A stretch of 64,000 bases of DNA, from contig NZ_JBHTDE010000003.1 of NCBI RefSeq assembly GCF_042666655.1, positions 372,001-436,000 of the forward strand. Reading direction: 5' to 3'. The stretch comes from Paracraurococcus sp042666655 (GTDB lineage: Bacteria > Pseudomonadota > Alphaproteobacteria > Acetobacterales > Acetobacteraceae). Made by a program: the position numbers and the translations under genes. This document shows, piece by piece, positions 53,504 through 62,504 of this stretch. Below the pieces are notes generated by a model. It was not told the DNA's origin and did not search any database. It saw nothing but the letters and a program-made list of their open reading frames with translations. Within the stretch, counting starts at the first letter, position 1. Each line of letters starts with the position of its first letter.

Positions 53504-54988
53504 ATGAACGCCGCCTATGACCGCCTGAAATCCCGCTTCGCCCGCATCGCCACCCTGGGGGAGGCGCAGGCCATGCTGCACTGGGATGCCAGCGCGATGA
53601 TGCCGCCCGGCGGCGCAGCGGCGCGCGGCGAGCAACTGGCGACGCTGGCGGGCCTCGCGCACGACCTGCTGACCGTGCCGGCGGTGGCCGAGGACCTCGC
53701 CGACGCCGAAGCGGCGGGCGAATGGGACGCTCCCAACCTCGACCTGATGCGCCGCGTCCATCTCCGTGCCTCGGCCCTGCCGACCGCGCTGGTCGAGGCC
53801 ATGGCGCGGGCCAATGCCGCCTGCGAGACCATCTGGCGCGAGGCCAAGGCGACCGCGGATTTCCCCCTGGTCCGCCCGGCGCTGGGGGAGGTCGTGCGGC
53901 TGCAACGCGAGATGGCCGAGGCCCTGTCCGGCCTGACCGGCCTTTCGCCCTATGACTCGCTGATGGAGGGCTTCCAGCGCGGCGTCACCGCCGCCGAGGT
54001 CGAGCCGGTCTTCTCCGCCTACGAGGCCTTCCTGGCGGACGCCCTGCCGCAGGCCGAGGCGATCCAGGCCCGCCGGCCGGCCGCCGTGCCGCTGCCGGGA
54101 CCATTCCCGGTCGCCGCGCAGAAGGCGCTCTGCCAGCGGATGTCGGAACGCGTGGGGTTGGATTACGCCCATGCCCGGCTGGACGAGAGCCTGCACCCCT
54201 TTTGCGGCGGCACGCCCAACGATGTCCGCATCACCACCTTCTATGCCGCGGACGACGTCGCCAAGGCGCTGATGGGCGTGCTGCACGAGACCGGCCACGC
54301 GCAGTACGAGCGCGGCCTGCCCGCCGCCTGGGCGCGCCAGCCGGTCGGCGAGGCCGCCGGCATGGCGGCGCATGAATCGCAGTCCCTGATCATCGAGATG
54401 CAGGCCTGCCGGTCGGACCCCTTCCTGGCCTTCCTCGGCGACGAGCTGCACCGGACCTTCGGCGGCGACGCGGCACCGTACGGCACGGCGAACCTAGCGG
54501 CGCATTGGCGGCATGTTTCGCGCGGCTTCATCCGGGTCGATGCCGACGAGCTGACCTACCCGGCCCATGTCATCCTGCGCTTCCGGCTGGAACGCGCGCT
54601 GATCGGCGGGGACCTGACGGTGGCCGACCTGCCCGAAGCCTGGAACGCGGGACTGCGCGGCCTGCTCGGCATAAGTCCCCCCGACGATGCGCGCGGCTGC
54701 CTGCAGGACATCCACTGGCATGACGGCGCCTTCGGCTATTTCCCCAGCTACACGCTGGGCGCCATGGCTGCGGCGCAGTTGATGCGTGCGGCGCGGCGCG
54801 ACGTCCCCGGGCTCGACGCCGCGCTGGCGCTCGGCGACATGCGGCCGCTGATGGGCTGGCTGCGGGAGAAGGTGCATGGGCAGGGCGCCCGGCTCGGCTT
54901 CCAGGATCTGCTGCGCTTCGCCACCGGCAAACCGCTCGATCCGGCGGATTTCACCGACCACCTGCGGGCGCGCTACCTGGCAGCGTGA
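53504..54988 (+). CDS. M32-family carboxypeptidase
   Basis: The 494-residue metallopeptidase has the HExxH motif in GVLHETGHAQYERGLP near residue 265 and a third zinc-ligand region after ESQSLIIE. It is the thermostable carboxypeptidase 1 / Taq family type, which removes C-terminal residues with broad specificity. The block PTKVSSGEL-like region is replaced by NDVRITTFY, normal for bacterial members. AAGGAACC precedes the ATG. It is probably a separate unit from the oxidase cluster. Confidence 0.9.
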   Translation: MNAAYDRLKSRFARIATLGEAQAMLHWDASAMMPPGGAAARGEQLATLAGLAHDLLTVPAVAEDLADAEAAGEWDAPNLDLMRRVHLRASALPTALVEAMARANAACETIWREAKATADFPLVRPALGEVVRLQREMAEALSGLTGLSPYDSLMEGFQRGVTAAEVEPVFSAYEAFLADALPQAEAIQARRPAAVPLPGPFPVAAQKALCQRMSERVGLDYAHARLDESLHPFCGGTPNDVRITTFYAADDVAKALMGVLHETGHAQYERGLPAAWARQPVGEAAGMAAHESQSLIIEMQACRSDPFLAFLGDELHRTFGGDAAPYGTANLAAHWRHVSRGFIRVDADELTYPAHVILRFRLERALIGGDLTVADLPEAWNAGLRGLLGISPPDDARGCLQDIHWHDGAFGYFPSYTLGAMAAAQLMRAARRDVPGLDAALALGDMRPLMGWLREKVHGQGARLGFQDLLRFATGKPLDPADFTDHLRARYLAA

Positions 54989-55030
54989 TGCGCTGCGTGC
55001 ATTGTGCGACGACTTCGCCCACATAAAGGC

Positions 55031-56260
55031 ATGCCGCACAACACTCCGCTCATCACCACGTTGGTTGCCGCCCTCAGTATGGCGCTGCTGCTGGGGGTGA
55101 TCGCGCGCAAGCTTCGGTTGCCGCCGCTGGTCGGCTACCTGGTCGCCGGCATGCTGATCGGCCCGCATACGCCGGGCTTCGCCGGCGACCTGGCGCTGGC
55201 GGGCGAATTGTCGGAGATCGGCATCATCCTGCTGATGTTCGGCGTCGGGCTGCATTTCTCCCCACGTGAGCTGGCCGAGGCACGTGGCGTCGCCGTCCCC
55301 GGCGCGCTGGTGCAGATGGGCGTCGCCACGCTGCTGGGCTGGGGCGTCGCGCGGCTGTTCGGCTGGTCCGACGGCCAGGGCTTCGTCTTCGGCATCTGCC
55401 TGTCGGTCGCCAGCACCGTGGTGCTGCTGCGGGCGCTGCAGGAACGCGGCGAGGTCGCCACCAATGCCGGCAAGATCGCGGTCGGCTGGCTGGTGGTCGA
55501 GGACCTGGCGATGGTCGTCGCACTGGTCCTGGTGCCGGTCGCCGCGGCGCTGCTGGATGGCCGGACGCCGGCGGGGATGCTGGCGGGCATGGGCGTGTCC
55601 GGGCAGGGGGTGCTGGTCTCCCTGGTGGTGACGCTGGGCAAGGTCGCCGCCTTCGTCGTGCTGATGCTGATCGTCGGCAGCCGGGTGATGCCGGCGGCGC
55701 TGTCCATGGTGGGCGCGCTGAGGTCGCGCGAGCTGTTCTCGCTCGCCGCGCTGGTGGCAGCGCTCGGCGTCGCCTACCTGGCCTTCGTCGCCTTCGGGGT
55801 GTCCTTCGCCCTGGGCGCCTTCCTGTCCGGCCTGGTGCTGGGGCAATCGCCCTTGAGCCAGAAGGCCGCCGAGCAGACGCTGCCGCTGCGCGACGCCTTC
55901 GCGGTGCTGTTCTTCGTCTCGGTCGGAATGCTGTTCGACCCGGGCGTGCTGCTGCGCCAGCCCCTGGTGCTGGGGGCCGCGGTGCTGGTGGTGGTGGTCG
56001 GCAAGTCGGCGGCGGCCTGGGCGATCGCCCGGGCGCGCGGCCTGACGAACCGGGAGGCGCTGATCATCGCCGCCTCCCTGGCGCAGATCGGCGAGTTCAG
56101 CTTCATCCTCGCCGGCCTCGGGGTGACGGAGAATGTGCTGCCGGAAGCCGGGCGGAATCTGGTGCTGGCGGTGGCCCTGATCACCATCGCGGTGAACCCG
56201 GTGATGTTCTGGCTGGCGGACCGGGTGGCGGGGCAGGGTGAGGCGCCGGCCCTCAGGTAA
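55031..56260 (+). CDS. CPA2-family cation:proton antiporter without RCK domain
   Basis: The 409-residue protein has twelve or thirteen hydrophobic helices. The KefB/YbaL-type block LRLPPLVGYLVAGMLIGPHT is near residue 27 and the Na_H_Exchanger core VVLLRALQERGE is near residue 135. It stops after the membrane domain, whereas YbaL and KefB carry a C-terminal TrkA-N/RCK domain of about 150-200 residues. It could be a stand-alone antiporter or use a separate RCK protein. The ATG at 55031 fits the first helix. The ion is unknown (K+ or Na+). Confidence 0.83.
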   Translation: MPHNTPLITTLVAALSMALLLGVIARKLRLPPLVGYLVAGMLIGPHTPGFAGDLALAGELSEIGIILLMFGVGLHFSPRELAEARGVAVPGALVQMGVATLLGWGVARLFGWSDGQGFVFGICLSVASTVVLLRALQERGEVATNAGKIAVGWLVVEDLAMVVALVLVPVAAALLDGRTPAGMLAGMGVSGQGVLVSLVVTLGKVAAFVVLMLIVGSRVMPAALSMVGALRSRELFSLAALVAALGVAYLAFVAFGVSFALGAFLSGLVLGQSPLSQKAAEQTLPLRDAFAVLFFVSVGMLFDPGVLLRQPLVLGAAVLVVVVGKSAAAWAIARARGLTNREALIIAASLAQIGEFSFILAGLGVTENVLPEAGRNLVLAVALITIAVNPVMFWLADRVAGQGEAPALR

Positions 56261-56279
56261 TCGGCCGGCGGCTGGCCAT

Positions 56280-57494
56280 TCAGGCGGCGAGCAATTCGTC
56301 CGCCGGGCCGAAGAACTCGTAGTGGATCCGTGCCGCCGGGACCCCGAGCCGCGTCAGCCCGCCGACGAAAATCCGGAGGAATTCGCGCGGTCCGCAAAGG
56401 TAGTAGTCGGCCTCGGCCACCGGCGTGTTGGCGCCCAGCCAGTCCAGGGTGATCCGGCCCGCGACATCGTAGTCCGCGCCGGCCAGGTCATCCGCGCGGG
56501 GGTGTTCGTAGAAGGTCGTCACCGCGATCCGGCCAGCGGCGCCGGCCGCCAGCGCCCGGGCCTCCTCGCCCAGGGCATGCGTCGCGCCGGACAGGGTGCC
56601 GTGGATGAACTGTACCGGGACCTTCGGTGGCCGGCTCGCCAGGGCATGCAGCATGCTCAGCAGCGGGGTCTGCCCGACGCCGCCGCTCAGCAGCACCAAG
56701 GGCCGTTCCGGCCGCGCCGGCAGGAAGAAGTCGCCGGCCGGGGCCGCGACCTGCAGCCGGGTGCCTTGCCGCACCGCATCGTGCAGCCAGCCCGAGGCGG
56801 CCCCCTGCGGCTCGCGCTTCACCGTGATCCGGTACTGCGCGTCGCCCGGCGCGGAGGAGATGCTGTAGTTCCGCTTCAGCGGCGACCGGCCCGGGATCTC
56901 CAGCCGGAAGGTCAGGTACTGGCCCGGACGGTGCCGCAACACCGGGCCGCCATCGGCGGGGGCCAGGATGAAGGATGCGATGACGTCGCTCTCCCGCCGC
57001 ATATCCTCCACCACGAAGTCGCGCCAGCCGGTCCAGCCGCCGGGCGCCGCGGCATGTTCGTCATACAGTTGCTGCTCGCGCCCGATCAGCACATCCGCCA
57101 GAAACCAATAGGCCTCGCCCCAGGCCGCCATGACCGGCGGCGTCGCCGCCGTGCCCAGCACGTCGCCGATCGCGCCGAGCAGGGCCTCGGCCACGGCGGG
57201 GTAGTGCGCGGGCAGGATGTTCAGCCCGACATGCTTCTGGGCGATCCGCTCCACCATGGCGGTGAGCCCGCCGAGATTGTCGATGTTCCGCGCGTAGGCC
57301 AGCACGGCCGTGGCCAGCGCCTTGGGCTGGGAACCGCTTTCGCCGTGGTGGGACTGGTTGAACAGGTCGCGGATGGCCGGATCCTGGAACATCCGCTCAT
57401 ACATCCGGCGGGTGATGGCGAGGCCATGCGCCTCGAGCGCCGGAACCGTCGCCTTCACCACCGAGATGGTCTGGTCGCTGAGCTGCCTGGGCAT
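56280..57494 (-). CDS. hmp: Flavohemoprotein (nitric oxide dioxygenase)
   Basis: The 404-residue protein detoxifies nitric oxide to nitrate. The globin domain (residues 1-140) has the proximal His in QKHVGLNIL near residue 84. The FAD domain has RNYSIS near residue 207. The NAD domain has GGVGQTPLL near residue 270 and ends with a CGP block. GAGGCG 7 bases before the ATG at 57494 sets the start against a TTG at 57497. It is divergent from nsrR, with two NsrR-type operators in the gap, so induction by NO is very likely. Confidence 0.96.
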   Translation of the reverse strand: MPRQLSDQTISVVKATVPALEAHGLAITRRMYERMFQDPAIRDLFNQSHHGESGSQPKALATAVLAYARNIDNLGGLTAMVERIAQKHVGLNILPAHYPAVAEALLGAIGDVLGTAATPPVMAAWGEAYWFLADVLIGREQQLYDEHAAAPGGWTGWRDFVVEDMRRESDVIASFILAPADGGPVLRHRPGQYLTFRLEIPGRSPLKRNYSISSAPGDAQYRITVKREPQGAASGWLHDAVRQGTRLQVAAPAGDFFLPARPERPLVLLSGGVGQTPLLSMLHALASRPPKVPVQFIHGTLSGATHALGEEARALAAGAAGRIAVTTFYEHPRADDLAGADYDVAGRITLDWLGANTPVAEADYYLCGPREFLRIFVGGLTRLGVPAARIHYEFFGPADELLAA

Positions 57495-57507
57495 CAAATC
57501 GCCTCAT

Positions 57508-57530
57508 AAGGTGTATTCAATACACACCTT
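57508..57530. promoter_or_regulatory. NsrR-type operator, hmp-proximal
   Basis: The 23-bp site has left half AAGGTGTATTC and right half ATACACACCTT (its reverse complement is AAGGTGTGTAT), so 8 of 11 positions are symmetric. It matches the proteobacterial NsrR pattern AAGATGYATTT with its inverted partner. It ends 13 bases before the hmp start and so would block hmp transcription or translation start. Confidence 0.65.
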
Positions 57531-57546
57531 ATGGCACCCTGGCCAA

Positions 57547-57569
57547 AAGATGTAAACTGACTACATCTT
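57547..57569. promoter_or_regulatory. NsrR-type operator, nsrR-proximal
   Basis: The 23-bp site has halves AAGATGTAAAC and GACTACATCTT (reverse complement AAGATGTAGTC), so 9 of 11 positions are symmetric and AAGATGTA is perfect on both sides. It begins 39 bases from the first site and lies just before the nsrR start at 57574. It probably mediates autoregulation. Confidence 0.68.
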
Positions 57570-57573
57570 CACG

Positions 57574-58077
57574 ATGCGGCTGACCTTCCACACCGACTAT
57601 GCCCTGCGCATCCTGATGTATCTGGGACTGCGGCAGGACCGCCGCGTCTCCATCCATGAGATCGCCGCGGCGCACCGCATCTCGGAGAACCACCTGGTCA
57701 AGGTGGTCCACAAGCTTGGCCGCGGCGGCTTCCTGGAGACCACGCGCGGCAAGGGCGGCGGCCTTCGCCTGGCCCGGCCGCCGGCGGAGATCAGCCTCGG
57801 CGACGTCCTCCGCTTCACCGAGGAGGACCTGGCCCTGGTTGCCTGCTTCCAGGCGGCGGAGGAGGGGCCCCGCTGCGCGCTGACCGATGCCTGCCGGCTG
57901 CAATCGCTGCTGGGCGAGGCGCTGGCCGCCTTCCTTGCGGTGCTGGACGGCCGGACGCTGGCCGACCTGCTGGCGCCGCCGCATGCTGGGGCGATGGCGG
58001 CGCGGCTCGGCCTCGCACCGCCCGAGCGCCTACCTCCGGCCGGCCGCGCCTTGCCTCAGGCCGGTGGCGTCGGGTAG
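57574..58077 (+). CDS. nsrR: NsrR-type Rrf2-family nitric oxide sensor
   Basis: The 167-residue winged-helix repressor begins MRLTFHTDYALRILMYLGLR and has three cysteines C91, C101 and C107 in VACFQAAEEGPRC and DACRLQ. Asp8, the extra cluster ligand in Streptomyces NsrR, is present. The first Cys spacing is longer (nine residues) than the usual four to seven. The 4Fe-4S cluster reacts with NO and releases the repressor. It faces hmp and overlaps the end of the converging DUF1643 gene by 22 bases. Confidence 0.88.
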   Translation: MRLTFHTDYALRILMYLGLRQDRRVSIHEIAAAHRISENHLVKVVHKLGRGGFLETTRGKGGGLRLARPPAEISLGDVLRFTEEDLALVACFQAAEEGPRCALTDACRLQSLLGEALAAFLAVLDGRTLADLLAPPHAGAMAARLGLAPPERLPPAGRALPQAGGVG

Positions 58078-58637
58078 GGCACCAGCGGCGCATCCAGCGC
58101 CACGTACAGCGGATGCTTCGGGCTGCCGTCGCCGTTCACCTTGAAGCAGAGCGGCGCGATGCCCGCCGCGCGCAGCCGCGCGGCGACCGCCGCGCCGCGC
58201 GCCTTCAGCGGCTCGGGCGGCTTGCCCCAGCCGACGACCACCAGGCTCGCCCCGGCGGCATGGCGCAGGATGGCCGCGTCGTTGCCCGGGCCCACCGGGT
58301 CGGTGACCTCCAGCAGCCGCATCTTGTCGGTGCAGCGGTAGCCGAAGGCGTTCAGCATCACCAGGGCCCCGTAGCCCCAGCGGCGGGCACGTTCGACGCA
58401 GCGGGCCACCGTCGGGTCGTCGAAATCGATGTCCGCCACGGACGGGTTCATGCCGATCATCACCGCATAGCCGGGGCTGCCGAACGGCTTGCCGTCCCAG
58501 CGGCGCTCCAGCCAGTAGCGGTAGCAATTCCCAGGGCCATCGAAGCCGGCGGCGGAGACGATATGCGCCGCCACCTTGAGGCGGACCTTGCCGCCGGCGC
58601 TGTGCTCCGCGGCGATGAGGGGGGGGTCGGTGGGCAT
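58056..58637 (-). CDS. DUF1643 family protein
   Basis: The 193-residue protein carries the DUF1643 blocks CYRYWLERRWDGKPFGSPGYA near residue 37, IGMNPSVADIDFDDPTVARC near residue 60 and LVVVGWGK near residue 130. No signal or membrane segment is seen. The function is unknown. The start at 58637 (MPTDPP) is chosen by the family N-terminus. The upstream open frame is low-complexity and lacks a ribosome binding site. It converges on and overlaps nsrR. Confidence 0.77.
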   Translation of the reverse strand: MPTDPPLIAAEHSAGGKVRLKVAAHIVSAAGFDGPGNCYRYWLERRWDGKPFGSPGYAVMIGMNPSVADIDFDDPTVARCVERARRWGYGALVMLNAFGYRCTDKMRLLEVTDPVGPGNDAAILRHAAGASLVVVGWGKPPEPLKARGAAVAARLRAAGIAPLCFKVNGDGSPKHPLYVALDAPLVPYPTPPA

Positions 58638-58798
58638 GCGGGACGATGCTGCCGCATGGCGGGCGAGGCAAGGTCGCGGCGGAAGAAGTCTTGCTTGCCG
58701 GACCCGCGCCATTCCTTCCGGTCGTTTGGCCGCCGCCGCGCGGCGCTTGCCGCCATCCGGCGCAGGCGCCACGTTTCGCCGCAAGGGAGGAAACGCCA

Positions 58799-59587
58799 AT
58801 GGTCCCGTCCTACGAGGTGCTTGCCCACAACCTTTCGGCCGCGTCCGAGAACAAGATCCACGACGACACGGTCGCCCGCCGCTTCGGATTCACCGGCGCG
58901 CTGGTCCCGGGCGTGGAGGTCTATGCCTATGCCTGCCACCCCGCCGTCCGCCGCTGGGGCCGTGCCTGGCTGGAGCACGGCAGCGCGGAGTGCCGCTTCC
59001 AGTCGCCGGTCTACGATGGCGACCGGGTGACGGTGGAGGCGACCGAGCTGGGCGATGCCCTGTCCCTGACGGTCCGGCGCGACGAGGCGCTCTGTGCCGC
59101 TGGCCGGGCGGCCCTGCCGGCGGCCATACCCGCCCCCGATGCCGCCGCCTGGCCCTGGCGCGCCCCACCCTCCGCCCGGCCGCCCGCAAGCGACGAATCC
59201 CTGGCCCGCGGCATGGTGCTGGGCACCGCGCCGCTCGAGATCACGCCGGCGCTCGCCGCCGACTACCTGGCGGCGGTGCGGGAGGCCGACCCGATCTACG
59301 CACGGGAAGCCCTGGTGCATCCAGGCCAGGTGCTGCGGCTGTGCAACCAGGCGCTGGTGCAGAATGTGGTCCTCGGCCCCTGGATCCATGTCGGCAGCAA
59401 GGTGCGCAATCTGGCGGCAGCCAGGGTCGGCGGAACGCTGACGGCGCGGGCGCGGGTCATCGACAATGCCGAGCGGAAAGGGCATCGCTTCGTCGAACTG
59501 GACGTGCTGGTGGTGGACGGTGCCGGGGCGCCGGTGGCGAAGGTCCTGCATACGGCGATCTGGCGGCCGCGGCAGGTAACGGGCTAG
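58799..59587 (+). CDS. Double hot-dog (MaoC-like) protein, putative enoyl-CoA hydratase or thioesterase
   Basis: The 262-residue protein shows two hot-dog units. The first (residues 20-75) has SENKIHDDTVARRFGFTGAL and YDGDRVTVE. The second (residues 165-260) has VHPGQVLRLCNQALVQN and ends AKVLHTAIWR. The hydratase-type His and Asp are in the first unit. Members include MaoC hydratases and uncharacterised acyl-CoA hydratases, and the substrate is unknown. AAGGGAGGAAA precedes the ATG at 58799. It stands before the histidine kinase on the plus strand. Confidence 0.75.
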   Translation: MVPSYEVLAHNLSAASENKIHDDTVARRFGFTGALVPGVEVYAYACHPAVRRWGRAWLEHGSAECRFQSPVYDGDRVTVEATELGDALSLTVRRDEALCAAGRAALPAAIPAPDAAAWPWRAPPSARPPASDESLARGMVLGTAPLEITPALAADYLAAVREADPIYAREALVHPGQVLRLCNQALVQNVVLGPWIHVGSKVRNLAAARVGGTLTARARVIDNAERKGHRFVELDVLVVDGAGAPVAKVLHTAIWRPRQVTG

Positions 59588-59701
59588 CGGTCACCCGCGC
59601 CGCGGGATATCGCCTGTGCGGCGAATCGTTCGATACCCGTGCGGCGGTCGTCCCACTTGCAACAACCTCTTGGATCGTCACCGCAGGAGTTCAGCCCGAG
59701 A

Positions 59702-61684
59702 GTGACGTCCCCCGCCATCCGCCTCCACAGTGCCATGTTGGGTGCCGCGGTGCTGGTGCCCGCCCTGGTCTTCGCCGCCGCCGCCTGGTGGAATCGCGGG
59801 GAGGTGCTGCGCGAGGGCAACGATGCCGTGCAACGCACCGCGGCGGTCATGGAGGAGCACGCGGCGAAGGTCTTCGACACCGCCGACCTCGTCCTGGCCC
59901 GGGTCGCCGACCATGTCGGCCGCCTGGACCCGGACGCCGTGGCCACGCCGGAAACCAGCGCCGTGCTGCGGGCGATGAAGCAGCCCTTCGACCAGTTCGT
60001 CTCGATCTGGGTGGCAGATGCCGCGGGGCGGGTCCAGGCCGGCACCCAGCCCTGGGACCCGGCGAGCAGCATCGCCGACCGCGACTTCTTCCGGGCGCAG
60101 GTGGGGGCGACCACGGCGGGCACCTATATCAGCGCGCCCTTCACCGGGCGGGCCACCACCATCGCCTCCTTCGCCATCAGCCGGCGGCGGGTGGATGCGG
60201 CAGGCGGCTTCGCCGGTACGCTGCATGTGGCGCTCAGCCCCGAATACTTCACGAATTTCTACGCCGAGGCGGCGCCGCCCTTCGGCCATGCCGCGGCCCT
60301 GCTGCGCACCGACGGGATCATCCTGGCCCGCAATCCCGCACTGGCCGCGGGACGCGACAGGCTGGCGCCGGACAGCCGCCTGCTGCGCAGCGCGGCCCTG
60401 GGCATCACCCGCGGCATGTTCACCGACATCTCGCTGCTGGACGGGCGCCCGCGCGTCTACGCCTTCCGCAAGGTCGGCACCTGGCCTGTCTATGTCAGCT
60501 TCGGCGCCGACGATGCCGCGCTGCTCGGGCGATGGTACGCCAACCTGCGCGCCTATGGCGCGGTGGCGGCGACGGCCGCGCTGACGCTGCTGCTGATCGC
60601 CTGGATGGCGCTGCACCGGGCCCGGGCGGCGGAGGCGGCCGAGGCGGCGCTGCGCCGGGAGGCGGCGGCGCGGGCGGCGGCGGAGGCACGGCAGGTGGCC
60701 GAGGCGCGCTTCCGCGGGGTGTTCGAGAGCCGGGCGGTCGGCATGGCGGTGCTCGACCTGACGACGGGCGCGATCCTGCTGGTCAACGACCGGCTGCTGG
60801 AGATGACCGGCCTCACCCGCCCGGCCTTCGAGGCAGGGGGGTGGGACCTGCGGCAGGTGACCGCGCCCGAGCATGTGGCGCTGACCCGGACGGCGTTGCG
60901 GGAGGCGCGGGCGCAAGGGTCCTGGCAGCCTTTCGAGAAGGACTACCTGCGGCCCGACGGGTCGCGGCTGCCGGTGCGGGTCTCCTCCGCCCCGCTGCCC
61001 GGGGAGCCGGGCCGGGTGGTGGTGCTGGTGCAGGACATCTCCGAGCAGCGCGAGGCCGAGTTGCGCCGCGACCTGCTGATGCGGGAAGTCGACCACCGGG
61101 CGAAGAACGTGCTCGCCACCGCCCGGGCGGTGCTGCGGCTGACCCGGGCGCCCACCATCGATGCCTTCGTGCGCGAGGTGGATGGCCGCATCGGCGCGCT
61201 GGCCCAGGCGCTGGCGCTGCTGTCCAACACGCAATGGCACGGCGTCGAGCTCGGCCTGCTGCTGCGGGAGGAACTGGCGGTCTTCCTCGGCAAGGCGGGG
61301 AGCGACGGGCCGCGGGCGGAGCTGCGCGGGCCGCCGGTGATCATCACCGCGACCGCGGTGCAGCCGCTGGCCATGGCGATCCACGAACTGGCGACGAATG
61401 CGACGAAATACGGCGCGTTGTCGCAACCCGAGGGCCTGCTGACGCTGGAATGGGAGTTGCTGGTCGAGGCACCGGCGCGGCTGCGGCTGGCATGGCAGGA
61501 ACGCGGCGGGCCACCGATCGTCGTGGCGCCGACCGGGCTGGGATTCGGCAGCAGGGTGCTGCAGGCGACGCTGGCGCGGCAACTCGGCGGTACTCTGACG
61601 CCGCGCTGGGACCAGGAGGGCCTGACCTGCGAGGTGGTGCTGCCGGCGGCGCGGGTGCTGGCGGCGGCCGTGCCGGCCGCCTGA
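59702..61684 (+). CDS. HWE-type sensor histidine kinase with periplasmic dCache-like and PAS domains
   Basis: The roughly 660-residue kinase has a first membrane helix (MLGAAVLVPALVFAAAAW), a periplasmic sensor of about 250 residues, a second helix near 295, a coiled segment and a PAS domain (residues 335-450). The HWE H-box REVDHRAKNVLA is near residue 460. The N-box is ELATNATKYGALS, and WQERG supplies the WxE motif. The start is either the GTG at 59702 or the ATG at 59735. No response regulator is adjacent, so the partner is unknown. HWE kinases often feed general stress or light signalling. Confidence 0.85.
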   Translation: MTSPAIRLHSAMLGAAVLVPALVFAAAAWWNRGEVLREGNDAVQRTAAVMEEHAAKVFDTADLVLARVADHVGRLDPDAVATPETSAVLRAMKQPFDQFVSIWVADAAGRVQAGTQPWDPASSIADRDFFRAQVGATTAGTYISAPFTGRATTIASFAISRRRVDAAGGFAGTLHVALSPEYFTNFYAEAAPPFGHAAALLRTDGIILARNPALAAGRDRLAPDSRLLRSAALGITRGMFTDISLLDGRPRVYAFRKVGTWPVYVSFGADDAALLGRWYANLRAYGAVAATAALTLLLIAWMALHRARAAEAAEAALRREAAARAAAEARQVAEARFRGVFESRAVGMAVLDLTTGAILLVNDRLLEMTGLTRPAFEAGGWDLRQVTAPEHVALTRTALREARAQGSWQPFEKDYLRPDGSRLPVRVSSAPLPGEPGRVVVLVQDISEQREAELRRDLLMREVDHRAKNVLATARAVLRLTRAPTIDAFVREVDGRIGALAQALALLSNTQWHGVELGLLLREELAVFLGKAGSDGPRAELRGPPVIITATAVQPLAMAIHELATNATKYGALSQPEGLLTLEWELLVEAPARLRLAWQERGGPPIVVAPTGLGFGSRVLQATLARQLGGTLTPRWDQEGLTCEVVLPAARVLAAAVPAA

Positions 61685-61686
61685 GG

Positions 61687-62439
61687 TCAATTCACCCCGA
61701 CGGCGCCGCCCAGCACGTCGCCGATGCCGGCATGGATGACCAGGTCGGCGATGGCGTCGAGCCCGGTCTCCTGGCGGTTGAGGATGACCAGGCCGGCGCC
61801 GCGGCGCTTGGCCATTTCGGGGAAGCCGGCAGCCGGGTAGACCACGAGCGAGGAGCCGAGCACCAGGCAGAGGTCGGCGTCCATCACGGCCTGCCGCGCG
61901 CGTTGCATCGGGCCTTCGGGCATGGACTGGCCGAAGCTGACGGTCGCCGTCTTCAGCAGGCCGCCGCAGGCGCGGCAGTCCGGCACTGTGTCCGTCTGGG
62001 CGAAGGCGGCGTGGATGTCGGCGATCTCGTGCCGCGTGGAGCAGGCGAGGCAGGTGGCGTAGGTGGTGTTGCCGTGCAGCTCGATCACCTGATGGTCGGG
62101 GATGCCGGAGGCCTGGTGCAGGCCGTCGATGTTCTGGGTGATGACGGCGTGGACCTTGCCTTCGCGCACCAGCCGGGCGACCGCGCGGTGGCCGCGGTTG
62201 GGCTCGGCCGCGCGCATGGCGGGGTCGCTTTCGAAGCGGCGGCGCCAGGCCTCGCGGCGGGCCTCGGCAGAGGCGACGAAGTCCTGGAAGTAGATCGGCT
62301 TCATCTTCTCCCAGGTGCCGGTGCCCGGGCTGCGGTAGTCGGGGATGCCCGATTCCGTGCTGATCCCCGCGCCGCTGAAGACGACGATGCGCTTGGCGTT
62401 CTCGATCATGGTCCTCAGCGTGGCGATGTCGTCATCCAT
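61687..62439 (-). CDS. cobB: Sirtuin-type NAD-dependent protein deacylase
   Basis: The 250-residue protein has the sirtuin motifs FSGAGIS, TQNIDGLHQ and the catalytic His in ELHGNT. A four-cysteine zinc ribbon follows (TCLAC and DCRACGG). Such enzymes remove acetyl or other acyl groups from lysines, for example on acetyl-CoA synthetase. It converges on the kinase gene with a 2-base gap. The length is normal for bacterial class III/U-type sirtuins, and the subclass is not assigned. Confidence 0.92.
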   Translation of the reverse strand: MDDDIATLRTMIENAKRIVVFSGAGISTESGIPDYRSPGTGTWEKMKPIYFQDFVASAEARREAWRRRFESDPAMRAAEPNRGHRAVARLVREGKVHAVITQNIDGLHQASGIPDHQVIELHGNTTYATCLACSTRHEIADIHAAFAQTDTVPDCRACGGLLKTATVSFGQSMPEGPMQRARQAVMDADLCLVLGSSLVVYPAAGFPEMAKRRGAGLVILNRQETGLDAIADLVIHAGIGDVLGGAVGVN

Positions 62440-62504
62440 GGCGTGTCCTGACCCACAAAAACGAAGCGGTCCGGGGACGTGCCTGCCCGGTCCTTGCGTG
62501 CTTC

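Noticed and set aside
58576..62451. Giant plus-strand frame spanning several genes
   Set aside because: It crosses the hot-dog, kinase and sirtuin genes in a wrong frame and shows only Gly/Ala/Arg-rich composition.
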